Assembly (NCBI RefSeq): GCF_002218085.1 | Contig: NZ_BDUC01000002.1 | Span: 1,229,694 to 1,293,693, forward strand | Source of the DNA: Tolypothrix sp. NIES-4075 | GTDB taxonomy: Bacteria > Cyanobacteriota > Cyanobacteriia > Cyanobacteriales > Nostocaceae | DNA: 64,000 nucleotides | Direction of reading: 5' to 3' | Shown here: positions 26,436-34,876 of the stretch, piece after piece | Numbering within the stretch: position 1 is the first letter of the stretch | Layout: every line of letters starts with the position of its first letter | The notes under the pieces: model-generated | Seen by the model: only the letters and a program-made list of their open reading frames with translations | Database searches by the model: none | Told to the model about the DNA's origin: nothing | Made by a program: the position numbers and the translations under genes

Positions 26436-27818
26436 TCAAATAGCGCGAGAAAATTTTCTCTGTTGATTTCTGGTATGAGCATCAAAGATAACGGCAACAT
26501 TTCTTAATAGTAGTTTGCCAATTTCTGTGATTGTAATATAGTTCGTTGATAACTCGATTAATTGATCGGCTTCTAATGGCTGTAATGCCTTTATTTCTAA
26601 GCTGAAGTATTCATCAAAGTTGATATTATACTTCTTTTCAATGTCTGGCTTATGCAGTTCGTGATGACACATAATAGACATAATTACATCTCGTCTAATA
26701 ATGTCATCTTGGCTGAGTTTGATGCCTTTACTAATTGGTAAAACACCCGCTTCAATTCCGCGATAATAATCTTGTAATTGCTTGTGATTTTGAGCATAAG
26801 CATCTTCTAGCATACTGATGGATGTTGCACCAAAACCAAAGAGTTCTGTTTCTGCTAGGGTAGTGTAGCCTTGAAAATTGCGTTTTAGCGTGCGATTTTG
26901 TTGAGCGATCGCTAATTCATCATCAGCTTTAGCAAAATGATCCATCCCAATAAACAAATACTTGTTAGCTGTCAATTCCTCAATCGTCATCTTGAGAATT
27001 TCTAACTTTTCTTGTGGTAGGGGAAGCTTATCTTCAGGAATATTTTTTTGTACAGGCTTTACCCACGGCACATAAGCAAAATTAAAGACTACAATTCGGT
27101 TGGGGTCTAATGCGATCGTCTTTTGAATGGTTTCTTTGAAAGTTTCGCGAGTTTGATAAGGTAAACCATAAATTAAGTCTACATTCACACTTTTGAAGTT
27201 AGCTTTTTTAATCCAACTCATCACATCGAAAAGCATTTCTTCAGGTTGAACGCGATTTACAGCTACTTGAACTTGCCGATTAAAATCTTGAATACCAAAA
27301 CTAATTCGGTTAAAGCCAATTTCTCTAAGAAAGAAAATGTAATTTTTATCAACATAGCGGGGATTAATCTCAATTGAGATTTCCGCTTCTGAATCTATGT
27401 GGAAATTTTGCCTAATATTTTTCCATAAAAATTCTATTTGTTCGGGATTCAAATAGTTAGGAGTACCACCACCCCAGTGAATTTGCAGCACTTTTCTATC
27501 AGAATCAATTAAGGCTGCTGTATTTTTAATATCTTGAACTAAAGACTGCAAATAAGGTTTAGCAATATTCTTATTGTTGGAAATTACCGTATTACAACCA
27601 CAGAAGTAACAGGGGATTTGACAAAACGGTATATGGAAATACAAAGAAAGCGGAGATTTTCTTTGATTTGAGTTAGCGATCGCTTCTTTAAAATCACTTT
27701 CACTAAATGCTTCTGTTAACTCAGTTGCCGGTGGATAACTAGTGTATCTCGGTGTAGGAGTATCGTACTTTTGAATCAGATTTGAATCGAATTTTACGCT
27801 AGGAAGTATAAAAACCAT
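26436..27818 (-). CDS. hemN: Oxygen-independent coproporphyrinogen III dehydrogenase
   Basis: 460 residues. Radical-SAM enzyme converting coproporphyrinogen III to protoporphyrinogen IX without O2. The cluster motif FHIPFCQIPCYFCGCN has C66, C70 and C73 (CxxxCxxC), followed by WGGGTPNYL, RISFGIQDF and DLIYGLPYQT. The HemN C-terminal domain is present (ATSISMLEDAYAQN, then a winged-helix part near 390-440), which separates true HemN from HemW. The extra Cys right after the cluster (CGC) is typical of HemN. Monocistronic; cyanobacteria use it in low O2. Confidence 0.93.
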   Translation of the reverse strand: MVFILPSVKFDSNLIQKYDTPTPRYTSYPPATELTEAFSESDFKEAIANSNQRKSPLSLYFHIPFCQIPCYFCGCNTVISNNKNIAKPYLQSLVQDIKNTAALIDSDRKVLQIHWGGGTPNYLNPEQIEFLWKNIRQNFHIDSEAEISIEINPRYVDKNYIFFLREIGFNRISFGIQDFNRQVQVAVNRVQPEEMLFDVMSWIKKANFKSVNVDLIYGLPYQTRETFKETIQKTIALDPNRIVVFNFAYVPWVKPVQKNIPEDKLPLPQEKLEILKMTIEELTANKYLFIGMDHFAKADDELAIAQQNRTLKRNFQGYTTLAETELFGFGATSISMLEDAYAQNHKQLQDYYRGIEAGVLPISKGIKLSQDDIIRRDVIMSIMCHHELHKPDIEKKYNINFDEYFSLEIKALQPLEADQLIELSTNYITITEIGKLLLRNVAVIFDAHTRNQQRKFSRAI

Positions 27819-28540
27819 AGTTGATAGTGGGTAGTGGATAGTGGGTAGTGGATAGTGGATAAGAGGAGCGTTGATAGTGGGGCATGGGTAATGGGGAAAG
27901 GGACTTATGTGAAAGAATTATTACCAATTCCCAATTCCCAATGCCCAATGACAACTAACAACACTCCAACCAACAACCAACAAATTCAATATTGATAAAT
28001 AATATGCATCACTTTAGCCTGCAAACATTAGTGTAGATGCAGATGCCAGCAATATTGATTTTTTACTCAATTATTTAATTATTAATCTTTGCATAACTAG
28101 AAAATAATTAAAAACGCTACAAAATAATTGCGTAAAAACCCAATACATCAAGCTAACTGTTGATTAAAAAGTTATTTTTAAATTGATAGACCTATAACAA
28201 AAATTATGATTATATAGCTTTTTATTTATCGAAATAAATTGGTTATTGCCGCTACATTTTAGTTTATCGTCATCTGGAAGCACATCCATAACACCAAATA
28301 TATCCGTTATTTCGCTACTTTTAAAGTTGGTGTCAAGATGAAAATCGACATAGAGATTTTTTCAAAGCACTGCTGCGATCGCAACCCCTATTATGGAATA
28401 ATTGGAAATCGCGATTGTGGGTGCGTTTCTTTTTGCTGACTGTCTTTGCTACATCGTTTAAAACGCAAAACGAAGTAGCTCAATTAACCCTCTGTGTTCC
28501 TTTGCGTCAACCTCTGCGACCCTTTGCGTTTAAAAAAAAT
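27819..28540. other. 722-bp gene-free region with AGTGGATAGTGGG repeats
   Basis: Starts with tandem GATAGTGGGTAGTG heptamer-type repeats (27820-27880), a palindromic CCCAATTCCCAATGCCCAATG stretch near 27925, and a long A+T-rich segment (28000-28330). Close to 28490-28535 is a dispersed repeat (GTGTTCCTTTGCGTCAACC), which an upstream in-frame start at 28415 would translate. No gene is supported. Confidence 0.6.
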
Positions 28541-30010
28541 ATGGACATAACACAAAATCTTCTCAAACAAACTCTAGGTTCAAAACGCAAAGCCGAAAGC
28601 ATAGCGAGACGAATTCAAAAAGTTGTACCCGCTTATCAACACTTCCTACAAACACATAAACTAAAAATCCCCGCAGCATTTGAAAACTTACCTACACTAG
28701 ACAAAAAATCATACATCCTAGCTTATCCCTTTGCAAAATTACTAGGGGATGATGCTGATAAAACCTTAGCGATATTTCGCTCCTCTGGTTCTTCAGGTAA
28801 CGCTTTTTTTTGGACTTATCTTAAATCTAGCAGTCGTTTTACAGCGTTGGGAACTCGCATATTTTTAGAACAATCATTCGCTGTTCATAAGAAAAAAACT
28901 TTAGCAATTGTTGGATTAGGTTTGGGAAGTTGGCTTCCTGGAGAACATGTTTCCTGGGGTTTAAAAAATATGGCTCTCCAGGTACATTATCCTTTTTTAG
29001 TATTTACACCGGGAAACAATCTTGAGGAAATTATTGAGATGATTCACAAAATGAAAGACTTTGTAGAGCAGATAATTTTATTGATTGTGCCATCAGCGAT
29101 CGCTTATCTTCATCTCAAAGCAAATCAGTTACAAAAACCCCTACCTTTAGCTAAATTAAGATACATTGCTCTGAGCGAACCTTTTCCCGAAAGCATCCGC
29201 ACCAGTCTTGCAAAACGTGCAGAGATAAGTGAAAATCTCCCGTTTATGTTTTCTATGTATGGTAGCACAGACACAGGCGGACTCGGCGCTGAATCTTTAG
29301 CAACAATTGCTCTACGAAAGCTGTTAGTCCAAAACCTGCTTCTTGCTCAAGAATTAAATATAAGCTTACCAATTCCTCTCTTTTTTCATTTTTTTGCTGC
29401 TAATACTTTCTTAGAAACCGTAAATGGTAATCTTTGTATTACCAAATGGCAAGGGATTCCCTTATTACGCTACCTTGTTTATGACAAAGTTGCTTTCTAC
29501 AGTTGGAGAAAGTTAAAAAAAGCAATCCTTAATTCTGACTATTTAAACCCAGAAAATGAGCCTTTTGTCAAGATTATTGCATCTGCGAGTAATTGGCTAC
29601 CAAATTTATTAGCTGTTACAGGTAGAAGCGATCGCTGTTTAATTCTTGGTGGGACAAACTTAACTGAATATATGCTCGACGAAGCGGTAAAATGCGAAGA
29701 ATTACAGAACATTCTTACCGGAATCTACCGCGCTCGCATTGTTTATGAAGAAGAAAGACAATATTTAGCATTTGATTTAGAATTATGCCAAGGTGTGATA
29801 GAGAATGAAGAGATTATTCAGAAAGTATATCACTCTTTAATACAGTCACTTGGCAAAGTTGAACCTTTTTTCTTAAGTGATTGGCAAAATATTTATAGGC
29901 ACTGGGATAGCGACCCTACAAAGCAAATTCTCAGATTGAATTTTTTACCTTTTCCTACTTTATCTCAAACAATAGAAACGTCTATCAAACAAAGAGGAAT
30001 TGTGAAGTGA
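28541..30010 (+). CDS. Adenylate-forming-enzyme-like protein (PaaK/LuxE type), unknown substrate
   Basis: 489 residues from ATG 28541. The phosphate-binding loop is present as FRSSGSSGN near 82-90, and a YGSTDTGG segment near 245 matches the YGxTE motif of the ANL superfamily, as in phenylacetate-CoA ligases and LuxE acyl-protein synthetases. The region ILGGTNLTEYMLDEAV resembles the small C-terminal subdomain. It lacks the usual PaaK zinc-like Cys set. The acid and the partner are unknown, and no reductase or carrier gene lies nearby. A start at 28415 would only add residues encoded by a dispersed repeat. Confidence 0.65.
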   Translation: MDITQNLLKQTLGSKRKAESIARRIQKVVPAYQHFLQTHKLKIPAAFENLPTLDKKSYILAYPFAKLLGDDADKTLAIFRSSGSSGNAFFWTYLKSSSRFTALGTRIFLEQSFAVHKKKTLAIVGLGLGSWLPGEHVSWGLKNMALQVHYPFLVFTPGNNLEEIIEMIHKMKDFVEQIILLIVPSAIAYLHLKANQLQKPLPLAKLRYIALSEPFPESIRTSLAKRAEISENLPFMFSMYGSTDTGGLGAESLATIALRKLLVQNLLLAQELNISLPIPLFFHFFAANTFLETVNGNLCITKWQGIPLLRYLVYDKVAFYSWRKLKKAILNSDYLNPENEPFVKIIASASNWLPNLLAVTGRSDRCLILGGTNLTEYMLDEAVKCEELQNILTGIYRARIVYEEERQYLAFDLELCQGVIENEEIIQKVYHSLIQSLGKVEPFFLSDWQNIYRHWDSDPTKQILRLNFLPFPTLSQTIETSIKQRGIVK

Positions 30011-30200
30011 AACCTCAAGCGATCGCCACCAATATTTCTAAGCAGATTCTACTTAGTAGCATTAAAGCCAAAACCATCAACATTTGGCAACCTTCGACTG
30101 CGAAATAACTGTTCGTCCTTGGTGTTGCCGTATGCTTACGGGGAAGTGCTAGCTAGCGCAGCATATCGCAGACAAGGCTAGGTGGACTTGGTTTGTGTAA

Positions 30201-30221
30201 CCCTCGGCACATTGCCGAGGG
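30201..30221. terminator. GC-rich hairpin, terminator-like
   Basis: CCCTCGGC at 30201-30208 pairs with GCCGAGGG at 30214-30221, followed by CTTCTATTTTC. It lies between the PaaK-like gene (+) and the convergent secreted-protein gene (-), so it could end transcription from the left. Confidence 0.6.
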
Positions 30222-30274
30222 CTTCTATTTTCTATTACTGGTCTGTTTTAACTGTTATGAAATTACTTGTCCGT

Positions 30275-30517
30275 TTATGGTCTGCTTGTAGGAGTGGGAG
30301 CGGGGGTTGTAGGAGTGGGAGCGGGGGTTGTAGGGCTAGGTTTGGGTTTACGTCTACTTATAGGTTTAGGCTTAGTTGTGGGTTTCTTTGTGGGTGTTGC
30401 GGGTTTAGTGGTGGGTGATGGTGTGGGTGTTTGTGCTTGGGTTACTGAAGTCAATCCAACAGGTATAACAAGTGCTGTGCCAAAAAATAGCGCGACTAAT
30501 CTAACGAACTTACTCAT
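30275..30517 (-). CDS. Small secreted Pro/Thr-rich repeat protein
   Basis: 80 residues from ATG 30517, with GAAGG just upstream. Signal peptide MSKFVRLVALFFGTALVIPV...QAQ, cleavage near 29. The mature tail is low-complexity: PTPSPTTKPATPTKKPTTKP, then RRKPKPSPTTPAPTPTTPAP. Such Pro/Thr linkers are extended and often wall-associated. No fold or function can be assigned. A start four codons upstream (30529) is also possible. Confidence 0.6.
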   Translation of the reverse strand: MSKFVRLVALFFGTALVIPVGLTSVTQAQTPTPSPTTKPATPTKKPTTKPKPISRRKPKPSPTTPAPTPTTPAPTPTSRP

Positions 30518-30658
30518 TTTCACCTTCAAGGAATCTTTTAAAGGACTTTACCAGTACGGTATTACGGGACTTTGACGTTTGTATGTCGATGTTGTGATGA
30601 ATAAGCGCGATTCCTTACACTCCAAACCTGTATAGACTTGCTAGCAATAGCAGTAAAT

Positions 30659-30835
30659 CTACAAATATTGCTCATTTACCAGTCTGCTGACGACGCTGCT
30701 GTAGTTGTAGTGCTTCTTTGACTCATCCACAATCAAAAATGTCTCAATGTCTCCGTTGGGACGACGGTTGCATAATTCTACATACTCAGATAGAATACGC
30801 CTGATTAGCTTGGGATACTCGGTTAATTTATCCAT
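30659..30835 (-). pseudogene. Truncated xisI-like gene
   Basis: 58 codons from ATG 30835, with GGAG seven bases upstream. The first ~40 residues (MDKLTEYPKLIRRILSEYVE, then NRRPNGDIETFLIVDESKKHY) match the start of XisI, the fdxN-element excision controlling family common in cyanobacteria. XisI is normally about 111 residues, and the conserved WTEDGIA and FHPP-type segments are gone; an unrelated tail follows to a TAG stop. The usual upstream partner xisH is absent and replaced by palindromic repeats. Confidence 0.75.
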
Positions 30836-30883
30836 TGCGTAATCTCCTCTTTCTGTATGTCTACAATAATGAGTATTCAGTAG

Positions 30884-30956
30884 GGTGTGTTACGGCATTA
30901 GCCGTAACGCACTCTCGATGAATCGTGCGTTGCGCGAGCGACAACGCACCCTACAA
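30884..30956. repeat. GTAGGGTGTGTTACGGC palindromic element
   Basis: Ends GTAGGGTG and CACCCTAC enclose TTACGGCATTAGCCGTAA and GTGCGTTGCGCGAGCGACAACGCAC-like hairpins. A cyanobacterial MITE-like dispersed repeat. Confidence 0.75.
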
Positions 30957-31005
30957 AATTCTGACTGTACCAAAAAGCATCTTGCGGTTTAGTCATCATA
31001 TTGTA

Positions 31006-31152
31006 TCGGGTGACAATGCGATCGCATCGGGTGACAATGCGATCGCATCGGGTGACAATGCGATCGCATCGAGTGACAATGCGATCGCATCGAGTGACAA
31101 TGCGATTGTGTCGGGTGACAATGCGATTGTGTCGGGTGACAATGCGATTGTA
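31006..31152. repeat. Tandem array, 7 copies of a 21-bp unit
   Basis: Seven contiguous copies of TCGGGTGACAATGCGATCGC+A. Units 1-4 contain an intact HIP1 octamer; units 5-7 have it changed to GATTGTG/GATTGTA, and units 4-5 have A for G at position 4. No spacer DNA lies between copies. All frames are open because the period is divisible by three, but no gene is supported. Confidence 0.92.
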
Positions 31153-31196
31153 TCGACCTGCAAACATTACAGCTATTTTCAGGTAAATAGACCACG

Positions 31197-31229
31197 CTGT
31201 AGGGGCACAGCACTGCTGTGCCCCTACAG
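31197..31229. repeat. 33-bp near-perfect palindrome at 3' end of MFS gene
   Basis: CTGTAGGGGCACAGCA and TGCTGTGCCCCTACAG form a 16-bp stem with a single-base centre. It starts two bases beyond the MFS stop codon and could also act as a transcript-end hairpin. Confidence 0.8.
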
Positions 31230-31231
31230 TA

Positions 31232-32854
31232 TCACCCGCACGGTTGCTGCAAACCTTTACCATCGGTATACTTTGAGTAAATCATCTGCGAAACTTTCGG
31301 CGGTTTTTCGCCAATATGAAACGATCGCACATGTTCTTCAATTAGGCGATCGCTATTTGTCACTCTTTCAAATTGCCGTTTGTGTTCTGCCCAAGATTCG
31401 ACAATTTGCGTTTCTAGAAAGCGACCTGGGTCTGATAAATCTTGATACAAACCCCACCGAATCGCTCCATCACGTCGGCGAATTTGACTTAGTGCTTGGA
31501 TCGCTTTAGTAAACTCCTCTGCCTTAGCTGGGTCAATGCGATACTCTAAACTAATCAACACAGGTCCATCATTCGGAGATGGTTCAAAAGCGTTTGTCGG
31601 TTGATCCCAATGCAGCGATGACCGCAAATCCAACTTTTCCGCACAGCGCAACCGATAGCGTGCAGTTAGTCCCACACCCACAATCAATCCCACCCCGGCA
31701 GTAGTTAAAGCTATAGTAATGCTTGTGCTTTGGGCTACAGCACCCCAAAAGAGGCTTCCCAACGTCATGCATCCTTGGAACACAAGCAAATGCACCGATA
31801 AAGCTCTCGCACGCACCCAGGTAGGGACGGCTGTTTGCGCCGATACAGTGAAACTAACCATACTGCTGAGGGAAGCAATTCCCACTAGCAGCATCAACGC
31901 ACAGACTACGTAAAAATTCCGCACTGACCCTAACGCCAGCATCATTATACCCATTAATACTGATGAGCCTGCCACCAATTTATCTATAGAAAACTGCTGC
32001 CGTAGCTTCGGTAAAATGAATGCTCCCGCTAATCCTCCAATACCCCAAAAGCCAAGAATAATGCCGTATCCTAACGCATCCAACTTTAATTCTCGCCTTC
32101 CTAAAAGCGGTAAAAGGGCAAATAAAGCACTAGCAAATAAAATGTAAGCTGAGGTGCGAATTAGCACTGATTGGAAAGTTGGAGCGTAGCGCACGTAACG
32201 AATACCTGCTTGCATGGCTCCAATGAAGCGTTCTGTCGGTAAGCCGCTTTTTTGCGGAGTGCGATGCCACTGATAAACTACTATTATCACCCCGACAAAG
32301 GAAGCCGCATTCAGCAGAAAAACTGCTCCCGTGCCAGCTTGGGCGATAATTATCCCCGCTAAAGCCGGACCAAGCGATCGCGAAAGGTTAACCACAATCC
32401 CGCTGAGGGTAATAGCTTGAGGAAGTTCTTCTCTTTCCACCAGTTCCGGGGTTACGGCTTGCCATACAGGCATATTCATGGAACTGCCCAGACTCAAAGC
32501 AAAAGTTAAAACTAAGAGAATCCACGGGGTAGTAATGTTTGCCAGGGTGAGAAATCCCAACAAAGCAGCGACAATCAGCATCCAACCCTGAGTCCACAAA
32601 ATCATTTTTCGCCGGTCAACAACATCTGCCAGCGCTCCCGCAGGCAATGCCAGCAAAAAAAACGGCAAGCTTGACGCTGCCTGCATCAACGCAATTAAAA
32701 ACGGTGACGGTGAAAGCGAAGTCATCAACCATGCTGCACCGACGTCATGCATCCAAGTGCCAACACTTGACACCGCTGATGCTGTCCAAAGGGCACGAAA
32801 CACAGGCTGACGTAGGGGAGTCCACATCGAAACAGAAGCTGCTGGTGCGGTCAT
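31232..32854 (-). CDS. MFS exporter (DUF894/EntS type) with C-terminal ABM-like domain
   Basis: 540 residues from ATG 32854 (MTAPAASVSMWTPLRQPVFR). About 12 membrane segments in the first 400 residues, with the MFS signature ALADVVDRRKMILWTQ in loop 2-3. Residues about 435-520 (PVLISLEYRIDPAKAEEFTK, DGAIRWGLYQDLSDPGRFLE) form a ferredoxin-like domain as in antibiotic-biosynthesis monooxygenases; this fusion is characteristic of the DUF894 branch. It probably exports a small molecule or siderophore. The last six codons (LQQPCG) border a palindrome, so the natural C-terminus may have been altered. Confidence 0.85.
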   Translation of the reverse strand: MTAPAASVSMWTPLRQPVFRALWTASAVSSVGTWMHDVGAAWLMTSLSPSPFLIALMQAASSLPFFLLALPAGALADVVDRRKMILWTQGWMLIVAALLGFLTLANITTPWILLVLTFALSLGSSMNMPVWQAVTPELVEREELPQAITLSGIVVNLSRSLGPALAGIIIAQAGTGAVFLLNAASFVGVIIVVYQWHRTPQKSGLPTERFIGAMQAGIRYVRYAPTFQSVLIRTSAYILFASALFALLPLLGRRELKLDALGYGIILGFWGIGGLAGAFILPKLRQQFSIDKLVAGSSVLMGIMMLALGSVRNFYVVCALMLLVGIASLSSMVSFTVSAQTAVPTWVRARALSVHLLVFQGCMTLGSLFWGAVAQSTSITIALTTAGVGLIVGVGLTARYRLRCAEKLDLRSSLHWDQPTNAFEPSPNDGPVLISLEYRIDPAKAEEFTKAIQALSQIRRRDGAIRWGLYQDLSDPGRFLETQIVESWAEHKRQFERVTNSDRLIEEHVRSFHIGEKPPKVSQMIYSKYTDGKGLQQPCG

Positions 32855-33084
32855 AAGGAAACAATTACAGTAGGGCAAAGAGGGAAGCAACAATTGTAAT
32901 TATTACCGAAGAAAGGCACAAGGCAGTCTTCTTAGAGGGCAGAAGGAGATAAGGTAAGCTTTAAGACAAAATTAATAGCCAAGCTAGTCTTATTTATTAC
33001 TAAAAAATTATATACACTTAAATTAGGCGTAGGACTTAGTTCTTGCCGCAGGCATCGCTTATTTATAGAGGGACAAATATCAAC

Positions 33085-33831
33085 ATGGATTGGCAATCGC
33101 TCACTGTTGTCAGCAGTGTTATTTCATTCGGAATTCTAGAAAATCTGTTTCCGTTTTTTAGTTTTAAAGAGAGTTTCGATAAAAGAGTTTATCCTAATTT
33201 AGTTCTCGGCTTGATAAATGTATTGGCAAATAATTTTACCATAGCTTTACTCTTAAATTGCATTTGGCAACAAACTTCATGGCTGGGTATTTTTCATTTA
33301 ATTCATTCACCTTTCTTAAAAATAATCTTGTCTTTTTTATTGCTCGATGGATATATGTATGTCTGGCACAGATTAATGCATACTCTACCTATTGCATGGC
33401 GTTTTCATAAAGTTCATCATACAGAACTGTTAATGAATACATCTACTGCTTATCGCTTTCATCCAGTTGAAGCAATTTTAGCTAATCTACCTAAGTTATT
33501 TTTAATCTGGTTATTTGGTATTAATCTACAGAACTTATTATTATATGAAATATTTTTGGCATGTGAATTAATCTTTCATCACAGTAATTGGGCTATGCCG
33601 TTAAAAATTGATAGATATCTTAGTTACTTGATTGTCACACCCAATTATCATCGCTCTCATCATTCTCAATCCCGGAAAGAAGCTACATCAAATTACGCGA
33701 GTTTTCTCACTATATGGGATACAATTTTCAATTCTTATAATTATCCTCAAAATCCCAAAGCGATTAAATTAGGCTTACCTCAGGAAAAGAAAGAATTAAG
33801 TATTATAAATTTACTGAAATTGCCTTTTTAA
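33085..33831 (+). CDS. Fatty acid hydroxylase/sterol desaturase family protein
   Basis: 248 residues from ATG 33085. Integral membrane di-iron enzyme with four to five membrane segments and the eight-His set: WHRLMH, FHKVHH, a His in YRFHP, FHHSNW and NYHRSHH. It hydroxylates or desaturates lipids or terpenoids (carotenoid hydroxylases belong to the same clan). The substrate is unknown. A TTG at 33043 would add 14 residues and is less likely. Codon use is A+T-rich but typical of the window. Confidence 0.85.
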   Translation: MDWQSLTVVSSVISFGILENLFPFFSFKESFDKRVYPNLVLGLINVLANNFTIALLLNCIWQQTSWLGIFHLIHSPFLKIILSFLLLDGYMYVWHRLMHTLPIAWRFHKVHHTELLMNTSTAYRFHPVEAILANLPKLFLIWLFGINLQNLLLYEIFLACELIFHHSNWAMPLKIDRYLSYLIVTPNYHRSHHSQSRKEATSNYASFLTIWDTIFNSYNYPQNPKAIKLGLPQEKKELSIINLLKLPF

Positions 33832-33835
33832 TTTC

Positions 33836-33930
33836 GTAATGGGTAGTGGGTAATGGGTAATGGGTAATAACTTTTATCATTACCAATTACCAATTACCAA
33901 TTAGCAATTACCAATTCCCAATTCTCCATT
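33836..33930. repeat. GGGTAATGGGTAATGGG / CCAATTACCAATTA repeat
   Basis: Tandem GGTAATG and ATTACCA heptamer-type units in inverted halves, between a convergent pair of genes. The same sequence class flanks trxA at 34696-34865. Confidence 0.8.
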
Positions 33931-33938
33931 ACCATTAT

Positions 33939-34289
33939 TTAGAGTGAAACACTTTTCACAGCAGTTCCCTCTTGACAAATTTGCATCGGTTGAGCCGATC
34001 GCAAGACTGCATCCAGCAACCCCGGAAACAGTTCGTCTATATCCTGACGCCGCAGCATGTTAATATGCTGTGTGCCTTCCTTGCGCGTAAAGACTACCCC
34101 CGATTCCCGCAAAATCTTAAAGTGATTCGACATCGTAGATTTGGCGATCGCAAAATCGAACCCCGCACACGGTTGCGCTCCCACAGTCGCAAGCAACCGC
34201 ACAATCTCCAACCTCACCGGATCGCCTAAAGCATACAGCACTCCTGATAAAGAAATGTCTTTTCTGTCTGGGTGATAAAGAAATCTCAT
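33939..34289 (-). CDS. ArsR-family transcriptional regulator (RexT-like)
   Basis: 116 residues. Winged helix of the ArsR/SmtB type: ALGDPVRLEIVRLLATVG, recognition helix AKSTMSNHFKILRESGVV, wing TRKEGTQHI. It is divergent from a thioredoxin gene, the layout of the redox-sensing repressor RexT and trxA2 in Anabaena PCC 7120. Only two Cys are present (about 41 in QPCAG and about 107 in QICQEG), so a redox switch would need these. It probably represses trxA and perhaps the downstream oxidoreductase genes through the palindrome at 34327-34343. Confidence 0.85.
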   Translation of the reverse strand: MRFLYHPDRKDISLSGVLYALGDPVRLEIVRLLATVGAQPCAGFDFAIAKSTMSNHFKILRESGVVFTRKEGTQHINMLRRQDIDELFPGLLDAVLRSAQPMQICQEGTAVKSVSL

Positions 34290-34326
34290 GCTTGCATTAT
34301 CTCGTAAAATAAACTATATTTAATTT

Positions 34327-34343
34327 ATTCGATTATATCGAAT
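34327..34343. promoter_or_regulatory. Candidate operator between rexT-like and trxA genes
   Basis: ATTCGAT-TAT-ATCGAAT: two perfect 7-bp inverted arms with a 3-bp centre, 38 bp from the regulator start and 26 bp from the trxA start. A further TTAACGAATA follows. Position and symmetry fit an ArsR dimer site controlling both genes. The strong trxA ribosome site (AGGAGG at 34357-34362) lies downstream. Confidence 0.65.
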
Positions 34344-34368
34344 TAACGAATATTACAGGAGGACAACT

Positions 34369-34692
34369 ATGTCATCCGTTACAAACGTAACAGAAGCCAC
34401 CTTTAAGCAAGAAGTCCTAGAAAGTCAAATTCCGGTGTTAGTGGACTTTTGGGCACCTTGGTGCGGTCCTTGTCGGATGGTGGCTCCAGTAGTCGATGAG
34501 TTTGCTGGTGAACACGTAGGACAGGTGAAAGTGGTGAAACTGAACACAGATGAAAATCCCACTGTCGCTAGCCATTACGGAATTCGCAGCATTCCCACAC
34601 TGTTAGTGTTTAAAGGCGGTCGGCAAGTAGATACGGTTGTAGGTGCAGTACCCAAAACAACCTTGACTAAAACTTTATCACAGTATCTGTAA
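34369..34692 (+). CDS. trxA: Thioredoxin
   Basis: 107 residues, standard thioredoxin. Active site WCGPC in DFWAPWCGPCRMVAP (Cys32-type pair), cis-Pro in IRSIPTLLVF, and the C-terminal helix TTLTKTLSQYL. It reduces disulfides in the cytoplasm. AGGAGG lies seven bases upstream of ATG. Divergent from an ArsR regulator as with trxA2 of Anabaena. The following genes (two OYE, nitroreductase, GST) are on the same strand, with gaps of about 80-190 bp. Confidence 0.96.
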   Translation: MSSVTNVTEATFKQEVLESQIPVLVDFWAPWCGPCRMVAPVVDEFAGEHVGQVKVVKLNTDENPTVASHYGIRSIPTLLVFKGGRQVDTVVGAVPKTTLTKTLSQYL

Positions 34693-34695
34693 TTG

Positions 34696-34865
34696 AAAAT
34701 TGGGGATTGGTAATTGGTAATTGGTAATTGCTAATTGGTAATTGGGAACGTGGGAACGTGGGCATTGGTAATAATTCTTTTCCTTTTCCCTTTTTCCTTT
34801 CCCCTCTTCTAATCCCCATTCCCTATTACCCATTACCCATGCCCCATTCCCCATTCCCCATTAAT
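34696..34865. repeat. TTGGTAATTGG and CCCATTACCCATT repeat block
   Basis: About six GGTAATT-type heptamers, two GTGGGAAC units and then inverted-type CCATTCCCTATTACCCATTA units, filling the trxA-OYE gap. A transcript through it would form a long imperfect hairpin. Confidence 0.8.
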
Positions 34866-34876
34866 AGAGGTAACTT

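Noticed and set aside
28415..28540. 42-residue N-terminal extension of the PaaK-like protein
   Set aside because: It crosses a dispersed CTCTGTGTTCCTTTGCG repeat; ATG 28541 gives a normal start.
30007..30108. 33-codon ORF overlapping the stop of the PaaK-like gene
   Set aside because: Too short, no recognisable similarity, GTG start only.
30201..30221. Small RNA gene
   Set aside because: Only a short GC hairpin with a weak T-tract is visible; a terminator-like role is simpler.
30898..31509. Long open frames over the HIP1 array and into the MFS 3' end
   Set aside because: Repeat-driven and antisense to a clear MFS gene.
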